Shown here: positions 15,931 to 24,814 of the stretch, one piece after another
Layout of the letters: each line of letters begins with the position of its first letter
Numbering within the stretch: the first letter of the stretch is position 1
Origin: Gudongella sp051744365
Lineage (GTDB): Bacteria > Bacillota > Clostridia > Tissierellales > Tissierellaceae
Length of the DNA stretch: 39,851 bases
NCBI GenBank assembly: GCA_051744365.1
Contig: JBNJCX010000016.1
Location: forward strand, 1-39,851
Reading direction: 5' to 3'
Position numbers and translations under genes: made by a program
The notes under the pieces: generated by a model
Database searches by the model: none
Told to the model about the DNA's origin: nothing
The model's input: only the letters and a program-made list of their open reading frames with translations

Positions 15931-16632
15931 ATGACTGAATTGAATAAAACCTACGAGATGGTCTTCAGAAGAATGGTCAAGGAAACCGATGAAATCTACT
16001 CCTTTATCTTTGAAAAACCTGAAGACCTGGAATGGAAACCAGGGCAGCATGGGATTTTCAGAAATATGGAATGTAAGGTTGAAGGGGATAAGAACTACAG
16101 AATATTCAGCTTTGCATCCATAATGGAAGAGGATTTTGTTATGTTCTCAACCAGAATAACAGATGAATCAACGGATTGTAAGAAGAAGCTTCTGGAGCTG
16201 AAGCCTGGAGACAGGATGACAGCTGAGGATCCACAGGGACGATTTAGGATCCAGGATTTCAACAAACCGACCTGCATGATTGCAGGTGGCATAGGCATCA
16301 CCCCAATCAGGGCGCTTCTTCAATCAATGGATCTGAAGTGCATCAATCCTGTTAAGCTTAGGGTGCTTTATTCCGATGACAGAGGAGAATTTGCCTACCA
16401 GGACACCTTGAAGTGGCTGAACAGAAAATACGACGGACTTCAATTGAAGATGATTTCCGACAGGCATGTATTTATGGAGGAAATAGAAGCATTTGCAAAG
16501 GAAATGAGAAACAATGCCGACTATATGATATCGGGGACGCCTGGGATGAACAAGGCAATAACTGACAAGCTGCTAAGCCTTGGAGTGGAAAAGACAAATA
16601 TCAAGACAGACAACTTTATCGGGTACAAATAA
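15931..16632 (+). CDS. FAD/NAD(P)-binding oxidoreductase (ferredoxin reductase-like)
   Basis: 233 residues from ATG 15931 after ACGGAGGTG. N-terminal FAD barrel with YRIFSFAS (the RxxS flavin-binding motif) and C-terminal nucleotide domain with MIAGGIGITPIRALL and MISGTPGMN, ending in NFIGYK as in FNR-like reductases. It has no 2Fe-2S domain, so it needs an external electron partner. The TATAAT at 15864-15869 has only a weak -35. The ferritin-like protein lies downstream beyond a gene remnant. Confidence 0.88.
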   Translation: MTELNKTYEMVFRRMVKETDEIYSFIFEKPEDLEWKPGQHGIFRNMECKVEGDKNYRIFSFASIMEEDFVMFSTRITDESTDCKKKLLELKPGDRMTAEDPQGRFRIQDFNKPTCMIAGGIGITPIRALLQSMDLKCINPVKLRVLYSDDRGEFAYQDTLKWLNRKYDGLQLKMISDRHVFMEEIEAFAKEMRNNADYMISGTPGMNKAITDKLLSLGVEKTNIKTDNFIGYK

Positions 16633-16693
16633 CTCAGCAAAACACGACATAATTCTGGAGGATGGCGATGGTGCAGAGATGAATACTTAAGCT

Positions 16694-16789
16694 TAGGAGA
16701 AGAGTCTGGATAAAGCCTTTGGAAAGGGCTATGATCTCAACATCCTGGAAAAGGAAAAAGATGAGATTGTGGATATACTAACTGAGTAA
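16694..16789 (+). pseudogene. Decayed gene fragment between oxidoreductase and ferritin-like genes
   Basis: Between stops at 16694 and 16787 an open frame reads EKSLDKAFGKGYDLNILEKE and ends in a helix finishing IVDILTE. A second coding-like piece (HDIILEDGDGAEMNT) lies upstream at about 16645-16690 in another frame. Neither has a start with RBS. Together they suggest the end of a frameshifted, decayed gene of unknown family. Confidence 0.35.
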
Positions 16790-16815
16790 TATTGGGTATA
16801 TATACCAATGTATAC

Positions 16816-16844
16816 TTGTAAATTCAGCTATACAGGAGTATTAT
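16816..16844 (+). promoter_or_regulatory. Predicted promoter of the ferritin-like gene, with near-palindrome upstream
   Basis: TTGTAA (16816-16821) and TATTAT (16839-16844) are 17 bp apart. Just upstream, ATTGGGTATATATACCAAT (16790-16808) is a near-perfect palindrome with one extra base, a plausible operator for a redox or metal repressor. Confidence 0.45.
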
Positions 16845-16881
16845 TAGACTAAGGAGTTAATAAGGGAAAGGAGTGACTTGA

Positions 16882-17355
16882 ATGAATTTTGAAGGAAAGC
16901 AAATATTGTCAACCTTCGTCAAGATGGAGGAAGAAGTGTCAAAGTATTATGCTGAAATGGCTGAAAATGCACCTGATGAAAAATCAAAGGCATTATTCGA
17001 GAGACTATCACTGGAAGAGGACAAGCATAACAAGATGTACTCAAAGCTTCTTGAGAAGTACGGTGATGATATGAATAGGGAATTTTCTGAGGAAGAAATT
17101 GAGTACACCAAGTCATTGATTGATGAAAACATCAATTCAAAGCATGAGTTTGATAAAACCAAGAAATTTGCTGATTCACTTGAAATGGCTGAAAGAATGG
17201 AAAAGGACGGCATACTTTTTGTATATCAGATGATGGAAATGTATCCTGATGTCGCTCAAAAAGAGATGAAAGTCATTTTGAATGAAGAAAAGCTTCATCT
17301 TCAAAAGGTAAGAGAGAGATTGAATTTCGGCCCATTGAGATCACTTGGCCTGTAA
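16882..17355 (+). CDS. Ferritin-like diiron (rubrerythrin-type) protein
   Basis: 157 residues, almost entirely four-helix bundle. Likely diiron ligands are glutamates in MEEEVSKYY (about 16-19), LEEDKH (about 50-54), MAERMEKDG and NEEKLH, the E/ExxH pattern of rubrerythrins. The C-terminal rubredoxin domain of classical rubrerythrin is absent. Such proteins reduce peroxide or handle iron in anaerobes. The start follows AAAGGAG at 8 nt, and a terminator follows. Confidence 0.9.
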   Translation: MNFEGKQILSTFVKMEEEVSKYYAEMAENAPDEKSKALFERLSLEEDKHNKMYSKLLEKYGDDMNREFSEEEIEYTKSLIDENINSKHEFDKTKKFADSLEMAERMEKDGILFVYQMMEMYPDVAQKEMKVILNEEKLHLQKVRERLNFGPLRSLGL

Positions 17356-17404
17356 AGGTTGATGTTAATATTTTTATCTGTAATGGTACTTAACTAATTG
17401 AGAG

Positions 17405-17436
17405 GTAGTGCTGGATATTTTCAGCACTGCTTTTTT
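17405..17436 (+). terminator. Intrinsic terminator after the ferritin-like gene
   Basis: GTAGTGCTG (17405-17413) pairs with CAGCACTGC (17422-17430), followed by T6 at 17431-17436. Confidence 0.85.
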
Positions 17437-17508
17437 ATTCCCAGTGAAGTCATTTGCTTATTTTATATATTTAGAGGGTATCAAATCCATATATCGGAGA
17501 GGAGAATG

Positions 17509-18846
17509 ATGGAATTGGGAAACGATGTAAACATAACCGGAAAGCTGATACTAATACTTGTGCTTACTTTTATTAATGCTTTTTTTGCCGCTTCCGAGAT
17601 GGCAATGGTTTCAGTTGACAGGATAAAGCTTCAAACCAGGGCGGATAGTGGAGATAAAAAGGCAAAAATGCTTGAGGGTATCCTGAAGAAGCCATCCAGG
17701 TTCCTGTCCACAATACAGGTGGGCATAACCCTTGCTGGATTCTTTTCGTCTGCATCAGCAGCTGTAAGCATATCAGCTGTGCTTGGAGACAGTCTTGACA
17801 GTTTGGGTGTGCCATTTGGTCAGAATTTGGCCTTTATAGGTATAACACTGGTGCTTTCATATATAATGCTTGTATTCGGTGAACTGGTGCCCAAAAGGAT
17901 TGCACTGCGACATTCTGAAGAATTCGCTATGTTTGCAGTAAAGCCAATCGCTCTGGTTGCCAAAATAATGCATCCCTTTGTAACATTCCTGTCCATTTCC
18001 ACAAACACCGTCTTGAGAATTTTTGGTATAAGCCAGGAGGGGGTGGAGGCAAAGGTAACCCTTGAAGAAATCGGGTCAATGGTGGAGGTAGGTCATGAAC
18101 AGGGTTTTATCAATCCTGTTGAACGGGAGATGATCAGAAGCGTAATCACGTTCGACGACAAGCTGGCCGAAGAGATTATGACTGCCAGAACTGAGGTTTT
18201 TGCAATTGACGTAGATGATCCTCCCCAGGAATACATCGATGAATTTTTAAGGCTAAAGCATTCCAGGGTCCCTGTATTTGATGGTGATGTAGACAATATC
18301 ATAGGAGTTTTATATCTAAAGGACTATCTGTTGGAGGCATATAAAAGAGGCTTTGGCAATGTGGATATCAGTGAAATTCTAAGACCTGCATATTTTGTGC
18401 CTGAAAGGAAGAACATAAACGACCTTTTTTTGGAACTGAAGGCAACAAGAAAGCACATGGCCATACTTATAGATGAATACGGAGGTTTTTCTGGGATTGT
18501 CACAATGGAGGATTTGATTGAGGAAATAGTTGGGGACATTGATGATGAGTATGACCTGGACGATCCGGATGTGAAGCTTCTAGAAGAAAGAATGTATCTG
18601 GCAAGAGGCTCGGTTTCAATCAAGGAACTGAACAGCAGAGCTGGGCTTGAACTTGACGAAGGAAGCGAAGACTACGATACACTTGGAGGATTTCTCATAG
18701 ACCAGCTGGGTTACATACCAGACGATGGTGAAACTCCTGAAATTACTGTTGATGGAACTGTCTTTAGAATCCAGAGAATTGATGATAAGAGAATAAGAAG
18801 TGTTATAATCTACAAAGAAGGTTCCATGGAGGCGCAACCAAAATAG
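17509..18846 (+). CDS. CNNM/CorC (HlyC)-family membrane protein with CBS pair
   Basis: 445 residues from ATG 17509 after GGAGAGGAG (ATG 17506 also possible; an extension to 17398 would run through a terminator). Order: CNNM/DUF21 membrane domain (about 1-190, AFFAASEMAMVSVDR, then FGELVPKRIAL), two CBS domains (about 205-335), and a CorC_HlyC C-terminal domain (about 350-435, YDTLGGFLIDQLGYIPDDGE). Proteins of this class are often labelled hemolysins; the better-supported role is magnesium or cobalt ion efflux. It is a single-gene unit. Confidence 0.92.
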   Translation: MELGNDVNITGKLILILVLTFINAFFAASEMAMVSVDRIKLQTRADSGDKKAKMLEGILKKPSRFLSTIQVGITLAGFFSSASAAVSISAVLGDSLDSLGVPFGQNLAFIGITLVLSYIMLVFGELVPKRIALRHSEEFAMFAVKPIALVAKIMHPFVTFLSISTNTVLRIFGISQEGVEAKVTLEEIGSMVEVGHEQGFINPVEREMIRSVITFDDKLAEEIMTARTEVFAIDVDDPPQEYIDEFLRLKHSRVPVFDGDVDNIIGVLYLKDYLLEAYKRGFGNVDISEILRPAYFVPERKNINDLFLELKATRKHMAILIDEYGGFSGIVTMEDLIEEIVGDIDDEYDLDDPDVKLLEERMYLARGSVSIKELNSRAGLELDEGSEDYDTLGGFLIDQLGYIPDDGETPEITVDGTVFRIQRIDDKRIRSVIIYKEGSMEAQPK

Positions 18847-18859
18847 TGTTGCGTCTTTT
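18831..18859 (+). terminator. Terminator overlapping the CorC-like stop codon
   Basis: GGCGCAAC (18831-18838) pairs with GTTGCGTC (18848-18855, one G-T pair), then TTTT. The TAG stop (18844-18846) is in the loop and the last sense codons form the 5' arm. Confidence 0.75.
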
Positions 18860-18963
18860 CCCTTAGAAAGGGGCAGAGAGGGCTTTTTATGGACTTAAAT
18901 CCATTCTTGCTGTAGAATGTTAACATAGAGTAGTCTATACGGATATGAGAGGGTTGAATTGTT

Positions 18964-20553
18964 ATGCTAAGAATATCGGGAATAAGGTTGGGACTCGAGC
19001 AGGATGAGTCATCCATTCCCAGTGAAGTCGCGAAGAAGCTTGGAATAAAGGAAAAGGATATAGTTTCCTGGAATATATGGAAAAAGTCTGTTGATGCAAG
19101 GAGAAAAAACAACATAAGTTTTGTTTACACAATAGACTTTAGAACTGCAGATGATAATGACTTTCTGAAACGATTTGGGAAAAAGGGTGTATCAGAGGCC
19201 TATATAGAGAACAGACAATACCGGAAAAAGGGCAATATCCCCGGGAAAAGGCCTGTTATAATAGGTACAGGTCCGGCAGGACTGTTTGCAGGAATTGTTC
19301 TTTCTGAGCTGGGGTATAAACCAATTCTTCTTGAAAGAGGTAAAATGATTGAAAAGAGGGTCAAAGATGTCAGGGAGTTTTGGGATACCGGAAAACTCAA
19401 TACTGAATCAAATGTACAGTTTGGAGAAGGAGGGGCAGGGACTTTTTCAGATGGCAAGCTTACAACAATGACCAATGATCCAAGGTCCAGGAAGGTACTG
19501 CAGTACTTTGTGGAAGCCGGTGCGCCAGAGGATATTCTGTATTCGAACAAGCCCCATATTGGGACCGATATTCTCAGAAGAGTAGTTATCAATCTGAGAA
19601 AAAGAATCCTCTCCCTTGGAGGAGAGGTCAGGTTTCAATCAAAGGTTACTGATTTTGAGATCCAGGACGGGAGAATCAAAGCTGTAATTGTGAACGACGA
19701 AGAAAAGATAGCTGCAGACATCGTAGTACTTGCCTTAGGGCACAGCGCAAGGGACACATTTCAGATGCTCTATAAAAAGGGGCTGGATATTCATCAAAAG
19801 AATTTTTCAATGGGAGTAAGGATTGAACACCCTCAGAAACTTGTGGATATTGCACAGTATGGTGAAAGCCATGGTCATCCGAGACTGGGCGCTGCCGATT
19901 ACAAACTGGCCGGTCATTTCGAGGACGGAAGATCTGCATATACGTTCTGTATGTGCCCCGGTGGAATTGTAGTTGCTGCAGCTTCAGAAGAAGGAATGCT
20001 TGTGACAAACGGAATGAGTGAGCATGCAAGGAATAGGGAAAATGCCAACGCTGCACTCCTGGTAAATGTTGGACCGGATGATTTTGATGGCGATCACCCC
20101 TTGGCAGGAGTCTATTTTCAGAGAAAGTGGGAAAGAATGGCTTATATCGAAGGTGGTGAAGGCTACAACGCACCGGCTCAGAGGGTAGGGGATTTTCTGA
20201 AAGGAAGACCGTCTAAAAGCTATGGCAAGGTGATTCCAAGCTACAGGCCAGGGGTCAGGATGACAGATTTAGGCAAATGCCTCCCGGATTATGTAACAAA
20301 CACGTTGAGAAAGGCTATCCTCCAATTTGACAAAAAGCTAAAAGGCTTTGCTGACCCGGATGCCTTGATGACGGGAGTTGAAACCAGAAGCTCCTCGCCT
20401 GTGAGAATTGTAAGAGGTGAGGAATACCAGTCGAACATAAAGGGAATATATCCCACAGGAGAGGGAGCAGGATATGCAGGAGGCATAATATCTGCTGCAG
20501 TTGACGGAATAAGAATTGCAGAGACAATCGGAGAAGAAGAGGAGATTAGATAA
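18964..20553 (+). CDS. FAD-dependent oxidoreductase, COG2509-like
   Basis: 529 residues. An N-terminal domain of about 90 residues precedes the dinucleotide-binding motif VIIGTGPAGLFAGIVLSELG (about 97-116). Further FAD-family signatures are NVQFGEGGAGTFSDGKL, LALGHSARDTF, and GIYPTGEGAGYAGGI near the C-terminus. The length and N-terminal domain match the uncharacterised FAD-dependent dehydrogenases of COG2509. The substrate is unknown. It is the first of four closely packed genes and shares the TAATG stop/start with the NYN gene. Confidence 0.9.
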   Translation: MLRISGIRLGLEQDESSIPSEVAKKLGIKEKDIVSWNIWKKSVDARRKNNISFVYTIDFRTADDNDFLKRFGKKGVSEAYIENRQYRKKGNIPGKRPVIIGTGPAGLFAGIVLSELGYKPILLERGKMIEKRVKDVREFWDTGKLNTESNVQFGEGGAGTFSDGKLTTMTNDPRSRKVLQYFVEAGAPEDILYSNKPHIGTDILRRVVINLRKRILSLGGEVRFQSKVTDFEIQDGRIKAVIVNDEEKIAADIVVLALGHSARDTFQMLYKKGLDIHQKNFSMGVRIEHPQKLVDIAQYGESHGHPRLGAADYKLAGHFEDGRSAYTFCMCPGGIVVAAASEEGMLVTNGMSEHARNRENANAALLVNVGPDDFDGDHPLAGVYFQRKWERMAYIEGGEGYNAPAQRVGDFLKGRPSKSYGKVIPSYRPGVRMTDLGKCLPDYVTNTLRKAILQFDKKLKGFADPDALMTGVETRSSSPVRIVRGEEYQSNIKGIYPTGEGAGYAGGIISAAVDGIRIAETIGEEEEIR

Positions 20554-21404
20554 TGGAAGAGAAGAGATTTGCAGTATTGATTGATGCAGACAATGTATCA
20601 TCAAAATATATAAAATATATTCTTGATGAAACAGCCAACTACGGAGTGGCGACATATAAGAGGATATACGGGGACTGGACAAAGCCAAACACAGCTGCCT
20701 GGAAGGATGTATTGCTTGAAAATTCAGTAACCCCAGTTCAGCAATACAGTTACACAGTAGGTAAAAATGCCACGGATTCAGCTATGATTATAGATGCCAT
20801 GGATATACTTTATTCAGGGTATGTTGATGGATACTGCATAGTGTCCAGCGACAGCGACTTTACCAAGCTCTCATCCAGACTGAGGGAATCAGGAATGATG
20901 GTAGTTGGAATGGGAGAGAGAAAAACGCCAAAGCCATTTATTTCATCCTGTAACCTGTTCAAGTATCTTGACGTATTGGCTGAATCAGAAAAGAAGACGA
21001 TGGGAATACAGGATGTAGTGGAGAATGGAGCAAAGAAGACAAGTGGACAACCAAAAAAGGAGCAGAATGAGTCGGATGATGTCGAAAAGGGAATGACCGA
21101 CATCAATGTGATAAAGCATGCCATAAAAAAAATGTTAAATGAAGCTGACGGCAATGAACAGAGAATGAATATGGGTGAAATAGGGAACAGACTGGCAAAA
21201 AGATATCCCGACTTCGATGTAAGGAACTACGGAGATACAAAGCTATCAAAGTTCCTGAAGAAAATGGATTTCCTTCAGATAGAAACTGACAGGGATGGTG
21301 GAACGGCAATGTGGGTTTCACTGAAGGGTGAGGATGAAAAGGATAAGCCAGCTGAAAGTCAGCAGAACAGGAAAAGAAGCTACAAGAAAAGAAAAAAGAC
21401 ATAG
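20553..21404 (+). CDS. NYN-domain (PIN-like) RNase candidate with LOTUS/OST-HTH domain
   Basis: 283 residues. The NYN domain (about 5-145) has the expected acidic residues: Asp11 and Asp13 in VLIDADNVS, Asp75 in ATDSAM, Asp100 and Asp102 in VSSDSDF. A linker rich in Lys and Glu follows, then a LOTUS/OST-HTH domain (about 178-258, IKHAIKKMLNEAD, then NYGDTKLSKFLKKMDF), and a basic tail. NYN-LOTUS proteins are probable ribonucleases or RNA-binding factors. It overlaps the FAD gene by 1 nt. Confidence 0.9.
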   Translation: MEEKRFAVLIDADNVSSKYIKYILDETANYGVATYKRIYGDWTKPNTAAWKDVLLENSVTPVQQYSYTVGKNATDSAMIIDAMDILYSGYVDGYCIVSSDSDFTKLSSRLRESGMMVVGMGERKTPKPFISSCNLFKYLDVLAESEKKTMGIQDVVENGAKKTSGQPKKEQNESDDVEKGMTDINVIKHAIKKMLNEADGNEQRMNMGEIGNRLAKRYPDFDVRNYGDTKLSKFLKKMDFLQIETDRDGGTAMWVSLKGEDEKDKPAESQQNRKRSYKKRKKT

Positions 21405-21417
21405 CAGGAGATAAGCC

Positions 21418-22380
21418 ATGGAAAATAATCAGGATTTCTTAAAGGGAATAGCAAAAGTTGGAATCAAGATAGGTATCGGCCTTCTGATTCTTTTAACCAT
21501 TATAATTTTCAATCAGACTGTTCAGATTGTCAATTTCATGAATTCAATTAATCCAATATTGGGTAAAATAACCTTGGTGCTGCTGATAGTATTATTCGCC
21601 TCGCTGCTTATGATGCCACTGGTTGGTTTCTTTAGATACAAGAGAGGAATGGAGCTGCCTGAAAACGAGGAATCAGAAGAATTTCAGCAATATCTTCAGC
21701 AGACAAGAAAGAACATGACCAAGAACAAGTATCTTAAACAGGAAGGATTTCAGTTTGACTTGGAAAGAGACCTGAAGGAAGAGGTGCTTAGGGCATATGG
21801 AATTCTTGATGAAAAAGCCAGGACCGCAATAAAGGGAAAGGCCACAGGTGTATTTTTGACAACAGCAATTTCACAGAATGGAGTACTTGACGGTTTCTTT
21901 GTACTGGGTACGCTTACAAAAATGATCTGGGAGCTTGCAGCCCTTTATGAGGTAAGACCCTCTTTTACCAAGATGCTTGCACTATATGGGAATGTTGCAG
22001 CTACCGTTCTTATGGCAAGGGGAGTAGAGGATCTGGACCTGCTGGATGAACAGATTGAGCCCCTTGTGGCATCGATTCTTGGCGGGGGAATGGCAACCCT
22101 AGTTCCGGGAGCGGTTACAGTGACCAATATAATTGTAAACTCCATAACAGAGGGTTCAGTCAACTCGCTTTTAACACTCAGGGTAGGATGTATCACACAG
22201 AGATATTTAAGCACCCTGACAAAGCCGGATAAGAGAAGTCTTAGAAGAAGTGCCACTATTGAAGCCATATCAATGCTTGGATCCGTGATGAAGGACAATA
22301 CAGTGACAATATTGAAGGCCTTCAGCAAGGGAGCGACCAATGCAGCAAAAAATACAGTGAGGAATACCTTCAGATTCTAG
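21418..22380 (+). CDS. DUF697 family membrane-associated protein
   Basis: 320 residues. Two N-terminal membrane helices (about 15-35 and 48-70), a polar linker, then a C-terminal helical region with glycine- and alanine-rich stretches (VAATVLMARGVEDLDLLDEQ, ILGGGMATLVPGAVTVTNI) typical of DUF697/YcjF-like proteins. The function is not established. It starts 13 nt after the NYN gene with CAGGAGATAAGCC as RBS, in the same operon. Confidence 0.8.
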   Translation: MENNQDFLKGIAKVGIKIGIGLLILLTIIIFNQTVQIVNFMNSINPILGKITLVLLIVLFASLLMMPLVGFFRYKRGMELPENEESEEFQQYLQQTRKNMTKNKYLKQEGFQFDLERDLKEEVLRAYGILDEKARTAIKGKATGVFLTTAISQNGVLDGFFVLGTLTKMIWELAALYEVRPSFTKMLALYGNVAATVLMARGVEDLDLLDEQIEPLVASILGGGMATLVPGAVTVTNIIVNSITEGSVNSLLTLRVGCITQRYLSTLTKPDKRSLRRSATIEAISMLGSVMKDNTVTILKAFSKGATNAAKNTVRNTFRF

Positions 22381-22390
22381 AGGTGATTTG

Positions 22391-23167
22391 ATGATTGAGA
22401 GGCTTGAAAAATCTAATTGGCAGGATGTTGTACCTCTGCTTGTGGAGCATACGCCTGAGAACTATTTTAATCTCTTGGGAGTTTTATCCAGCAAGCCAGT
22501 GTACAGGGATATTTATGTCCAGAGAAATGAGAGAGAAACTATCGACAGCTATGTTTTTCATAGATTGTCGGGTACTGTCAAGTTCTTTGCCCTTGGGGAT
22601 TACGATGTACAGGAGCTTGCTGATTTCCTAAAACAACTTGATTTCAGGAAATTCATAGGACCCGCAACCAGTACGATAAAATTGGAAGAAAAGGGAGTTA
22701 TTGAAAATGGCAGAACAGTAACATATCTGTGTGAATTGACCGACTCTTCCAAGGTAGAGGTAGAAGATTGCACTGGAATAAGGGAGCTGCGACTGGAGGA
22801 TCTTCCCCAGGTGGTTGAACTATATATGGAGGTATTCAAGTCCTACGCATCAGAACAGGTTATGGAAGAAAAGCTAAGGACTGGAAGGGGAAGATGCTAC
22901 GGTCTTTGGGAAGGGAATAGATTGTTATCTGTTGTACAGACTGATTTCGAACAGGATGACAGTGCTCTGATAGTAGGTGTTGCCACAAGAATCAATAAGC
23001 AGAAGATGGGATATGGAACAAAATTATTAAGTCACGCAATTAAAATCCTGCAGGTAGAAGGGAAGAAGCTGTTTCTTGAATATGAAAATCCTGAAGCGGG
23101 AGGATTATACAAGAAGCTTGGATTCACTGAGTTTGAGACCATAATTGAATATTCAAAGAGTGATTGA
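22391..23167 (+). CDS. GNAT acetyltransferase with two half-domains
   Basis: 258 residues from ATG 22391 after AGGTGAT. The C-terminal half (about 130-258) is a GNAT domain with VGVATRINKQKMGYGTKLL (acetyl-CoA loop, QxxGxG/A type) and NPEAGGLYKKLGF. The N-terminal half looks like a degenerate second GNAT fold, as in double-GNAT proteins. The substrate is unknown. It is the last gene of the FAD-NYN-DUF697 operon, followed by a strong terminator. Confidence 0.88.
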   Translation: MIERLEKSNWQDVVPLLVEHTPENYFNLLGVLSSKPVYRDIYVQRNERETIDSYVFHRLSGTVKFFALGDYDVQELADFLKQLDFRKFIGPATSTIKLEEKGVIENGRTVTYLCELTDSSKVEVEDCTGIRELRLEDLPQVVELYMEVFKSYASEQVMEEKLRTGRGRCYGLWEGNRLLSVVQTDFEQDDSALIVGVATRINKQKMGYGTKLLSHAIKILQVEGKKLFLEYENPEAGGLYKKLGFTEFETIIEYSKSD

Positions 23168-23171
23168 ATAC

Positions 23172-23200
23172 GACCTGTGTTGGATAACACAGGTCTTTTT
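23172..23200 (+). terminator. Intrinsic terminator of the FAD-NYN-DUF697-GNAT operon
   Basis: GACCTGTGTT (23172-23181) pairs with AACACAGGTC (23186-23195) around GGAT, then T5. Confidence 0.93.
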
Positions 23201-23341
23201 ACAGCCACATTGTTAAAGAAATAACTAATATTTCTCAATTATCTGTTAATTCAAACTAGACAAACATCTCGTTTTGTATTATTATAATTATTAAGATGTG
23301 AAGTATGTGCATCATTACAGTACTAAAGGAGGGAATATTTG

Positions 23342-24751
23342 ATGGAAAAGAAACAAAGAGAGAATTGGGGATCCCGTATAGGATTCATCATGGCAGCAGC
23401 AGGTTCAGCGGTCGGTCTTGGAAACATCTGGAGATTTCCATATCTTGCAGGTGAGAACGGCGGTAGTGCATTCATTTTAATTTATCTAGGTTTTGTTTTG
23501 GTAATTGGTCTTAGTATAATGCTTTCAGAGCTCGCTGTTGGACGTAAGACAGAGCTCGCAGCAGTTGGAGCCTACCAATCAATCAATAGGAATTTCACAT
23601 TTGCGGGAGTTCTTGGTGTGCTTAGTGCGTTCTTCATAATGGGATTCTATCCCGTAGTTGGTGGATGGGCATTGGCTTATGTAGTTAAATCATTTACAGG
23701 ACTGCTTTCAAACGCAGGTGCAATCGGTGATGTTTTCGGAGGTTTTATTACAAGCTCCTTTGAACCGGTTATTTGGATGCTTGTCTTCCTTGCAATGAAC
23801 ATCGCCATCGTTGCAAAAGGTATTGCAGGTGGAATTGAGAAGGCTGGAAAGATTTTGATGCCCACTTTGTTCGTTCTGTTGTTATTGATTGCAGCTAGAA
23901 GTGTAACGCTTCCAGGAGCTGGAGCAGGTCTTGACTTCCTGTTCAAGCCGGACTTCAGTGCAGTAACAGGAGCAACATACCTTGCAGCACTTGGTCAGGC
24001 ATTCTTCTCGCTATCGCTTGGTATGGGCTGTATGATCACCTATGGTAGTTACTTGAACAAGTCAGAGAATCTTCCTCAGAATGCCTTGATAGTTTCTGTT
24101 TTGGATACTGGAGTTGCATTGCTTGCCGGAATCGCAATATTCCCAGCATTGTTTGCATTCGGAATGGAGCCTGCAGTAGGAGCTGGACTTGTATTCGTAG
24201 TTGTTCCACAGATATTTGCAGCAATGGGTGGAATCGGAGTTGTTTTCTCAGCTATTTTCTTTGTTGCTCTTACAGTAGCCGCACTTACTTCATCAGTTTC
24301 ACTGCTTGAGGTAGTTGTTGCTTACCTGATAGACCAAAGAGGCTGGGAAAGAAAGAAATCAGTTTATACAGCTGGTGCAATCATGACTGTAACTGGTATC
24401 CTTTCATCACTTTCAATGGGACTTATGTCAGGATTCAAAATATTTGGAGTTGGAGTATTTGACTTCTTCGATATCCTTACTGACAAAATATTCCTTGCAA
24501 TCGGAGGATTGCTGTTGGCAGTATTCGTTGGATGGTTTATGGACAAGAAGGAACTGGAAGAAGAGCTTACTAACGGTGGAACCGTTAAGTTCGGTCTATT
24601 CAACATCTGGTACAATCTGGTTAAATACGTAATACCAGTTGCCATAGCATTTGTAGCTTTTGCAGGAATTACTTCAATTGAGCAGACAGGACTAATGATA
24701 TTCGGTCTTGGAGTTATTGTTGTACTTGCAATATTCTCAAAGAAACTATAA
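23342..24751 (+). CDS. Sodium-dependent transporter, NSS (SNF) family
   Basis: 469 residues from ATG 23342 after AAAGGAGGG. About eleven or twelve hydrophobic helices. The helix-1 signature GSAVGLGNIWRFPYLAGENG and the helix-6 region ALGQAFFSLSLGMG identify the neurotransmitter:sodium symporter fold, which in bacteria takes up amino acids with sodium. The substrate is not predictable here. A possible -10 (TATAAT, 23283-23288) lacks a clear -35. It is a single-gene unit with a shared terminator. Confidence 0.95.
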   Translation: MEKKQRENWGSRIGFIMAAAGSAVGLGNIWRFPYLAGENGGSAFILIYLGFVLVIGLSIMLSELAVGRKTELAAVGAYQSINRNFTFAGVLGVLSAFFIMGFYPVVGGWALAYVVKSFTGLLSNAGAIGDVFGGFITSSFEPVIWMLVFLAMNIAIVAKGIAGGIEKAGKILMPTLFVLLLLIAARSVTLPGAGAGLDFLFKPDFSAVTGATYLAALGQAFFSLSLGMGCMITYGSYLNKSENLPQNALIVSVLDTGVALLAGIAIFPALFAFGMEPAVGAGLVFVVVPQIFAAMGGIGVVFSAIFFVALTVAALTSSVSLLEVVVAYLIDQRGWERKKSVYTAGAIMTVTGILSSLSMGLMSGFKIFGVGVFDFFDILTDKIFLAIGGLLLAVFVGWFMDKKELEEELTNGGTVKFGLFNIWYNLVKYVIPVAIAFVAFAGITSIEQTGLMIFGLGVIVVLAIFSKKL

Positions 24752-24764
24752 CAAGAGAAAAAAC

Positions 24765-24805
24765 AAAAAGCTTATGCTTCCCAACCGGGAAGCATAAGCT
24801 TTTTT
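24765..24805. terminator. Bidirectional terminator between convergent NSS and thioredoxin-like genes
   Basis: AAAAAGCTTATGCTTCCC (24765-24782) pairs with GGGAAGCATAAGCTTTTT (24787-24804) around AACC, with T or A tracts on both flanks. Confidence 0.95.
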
Positions 24806-24814
24806 TATCTTTGG

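Noticed and set aside
17398..17508. N-terminal extension of the CorC-like protein
   Set aside because: It would translate through an intrinsic terminator at 17405-17436; GGAGAGGAG marks the start at 17506/17509.
19676..20173. 165-codon minus-strand open frame inside the FAD oxidoreductase gene
   Set aside because: Opposite a clearly coding frame; composition rich in His, Arg and Cys, typical of an antisense shadow.
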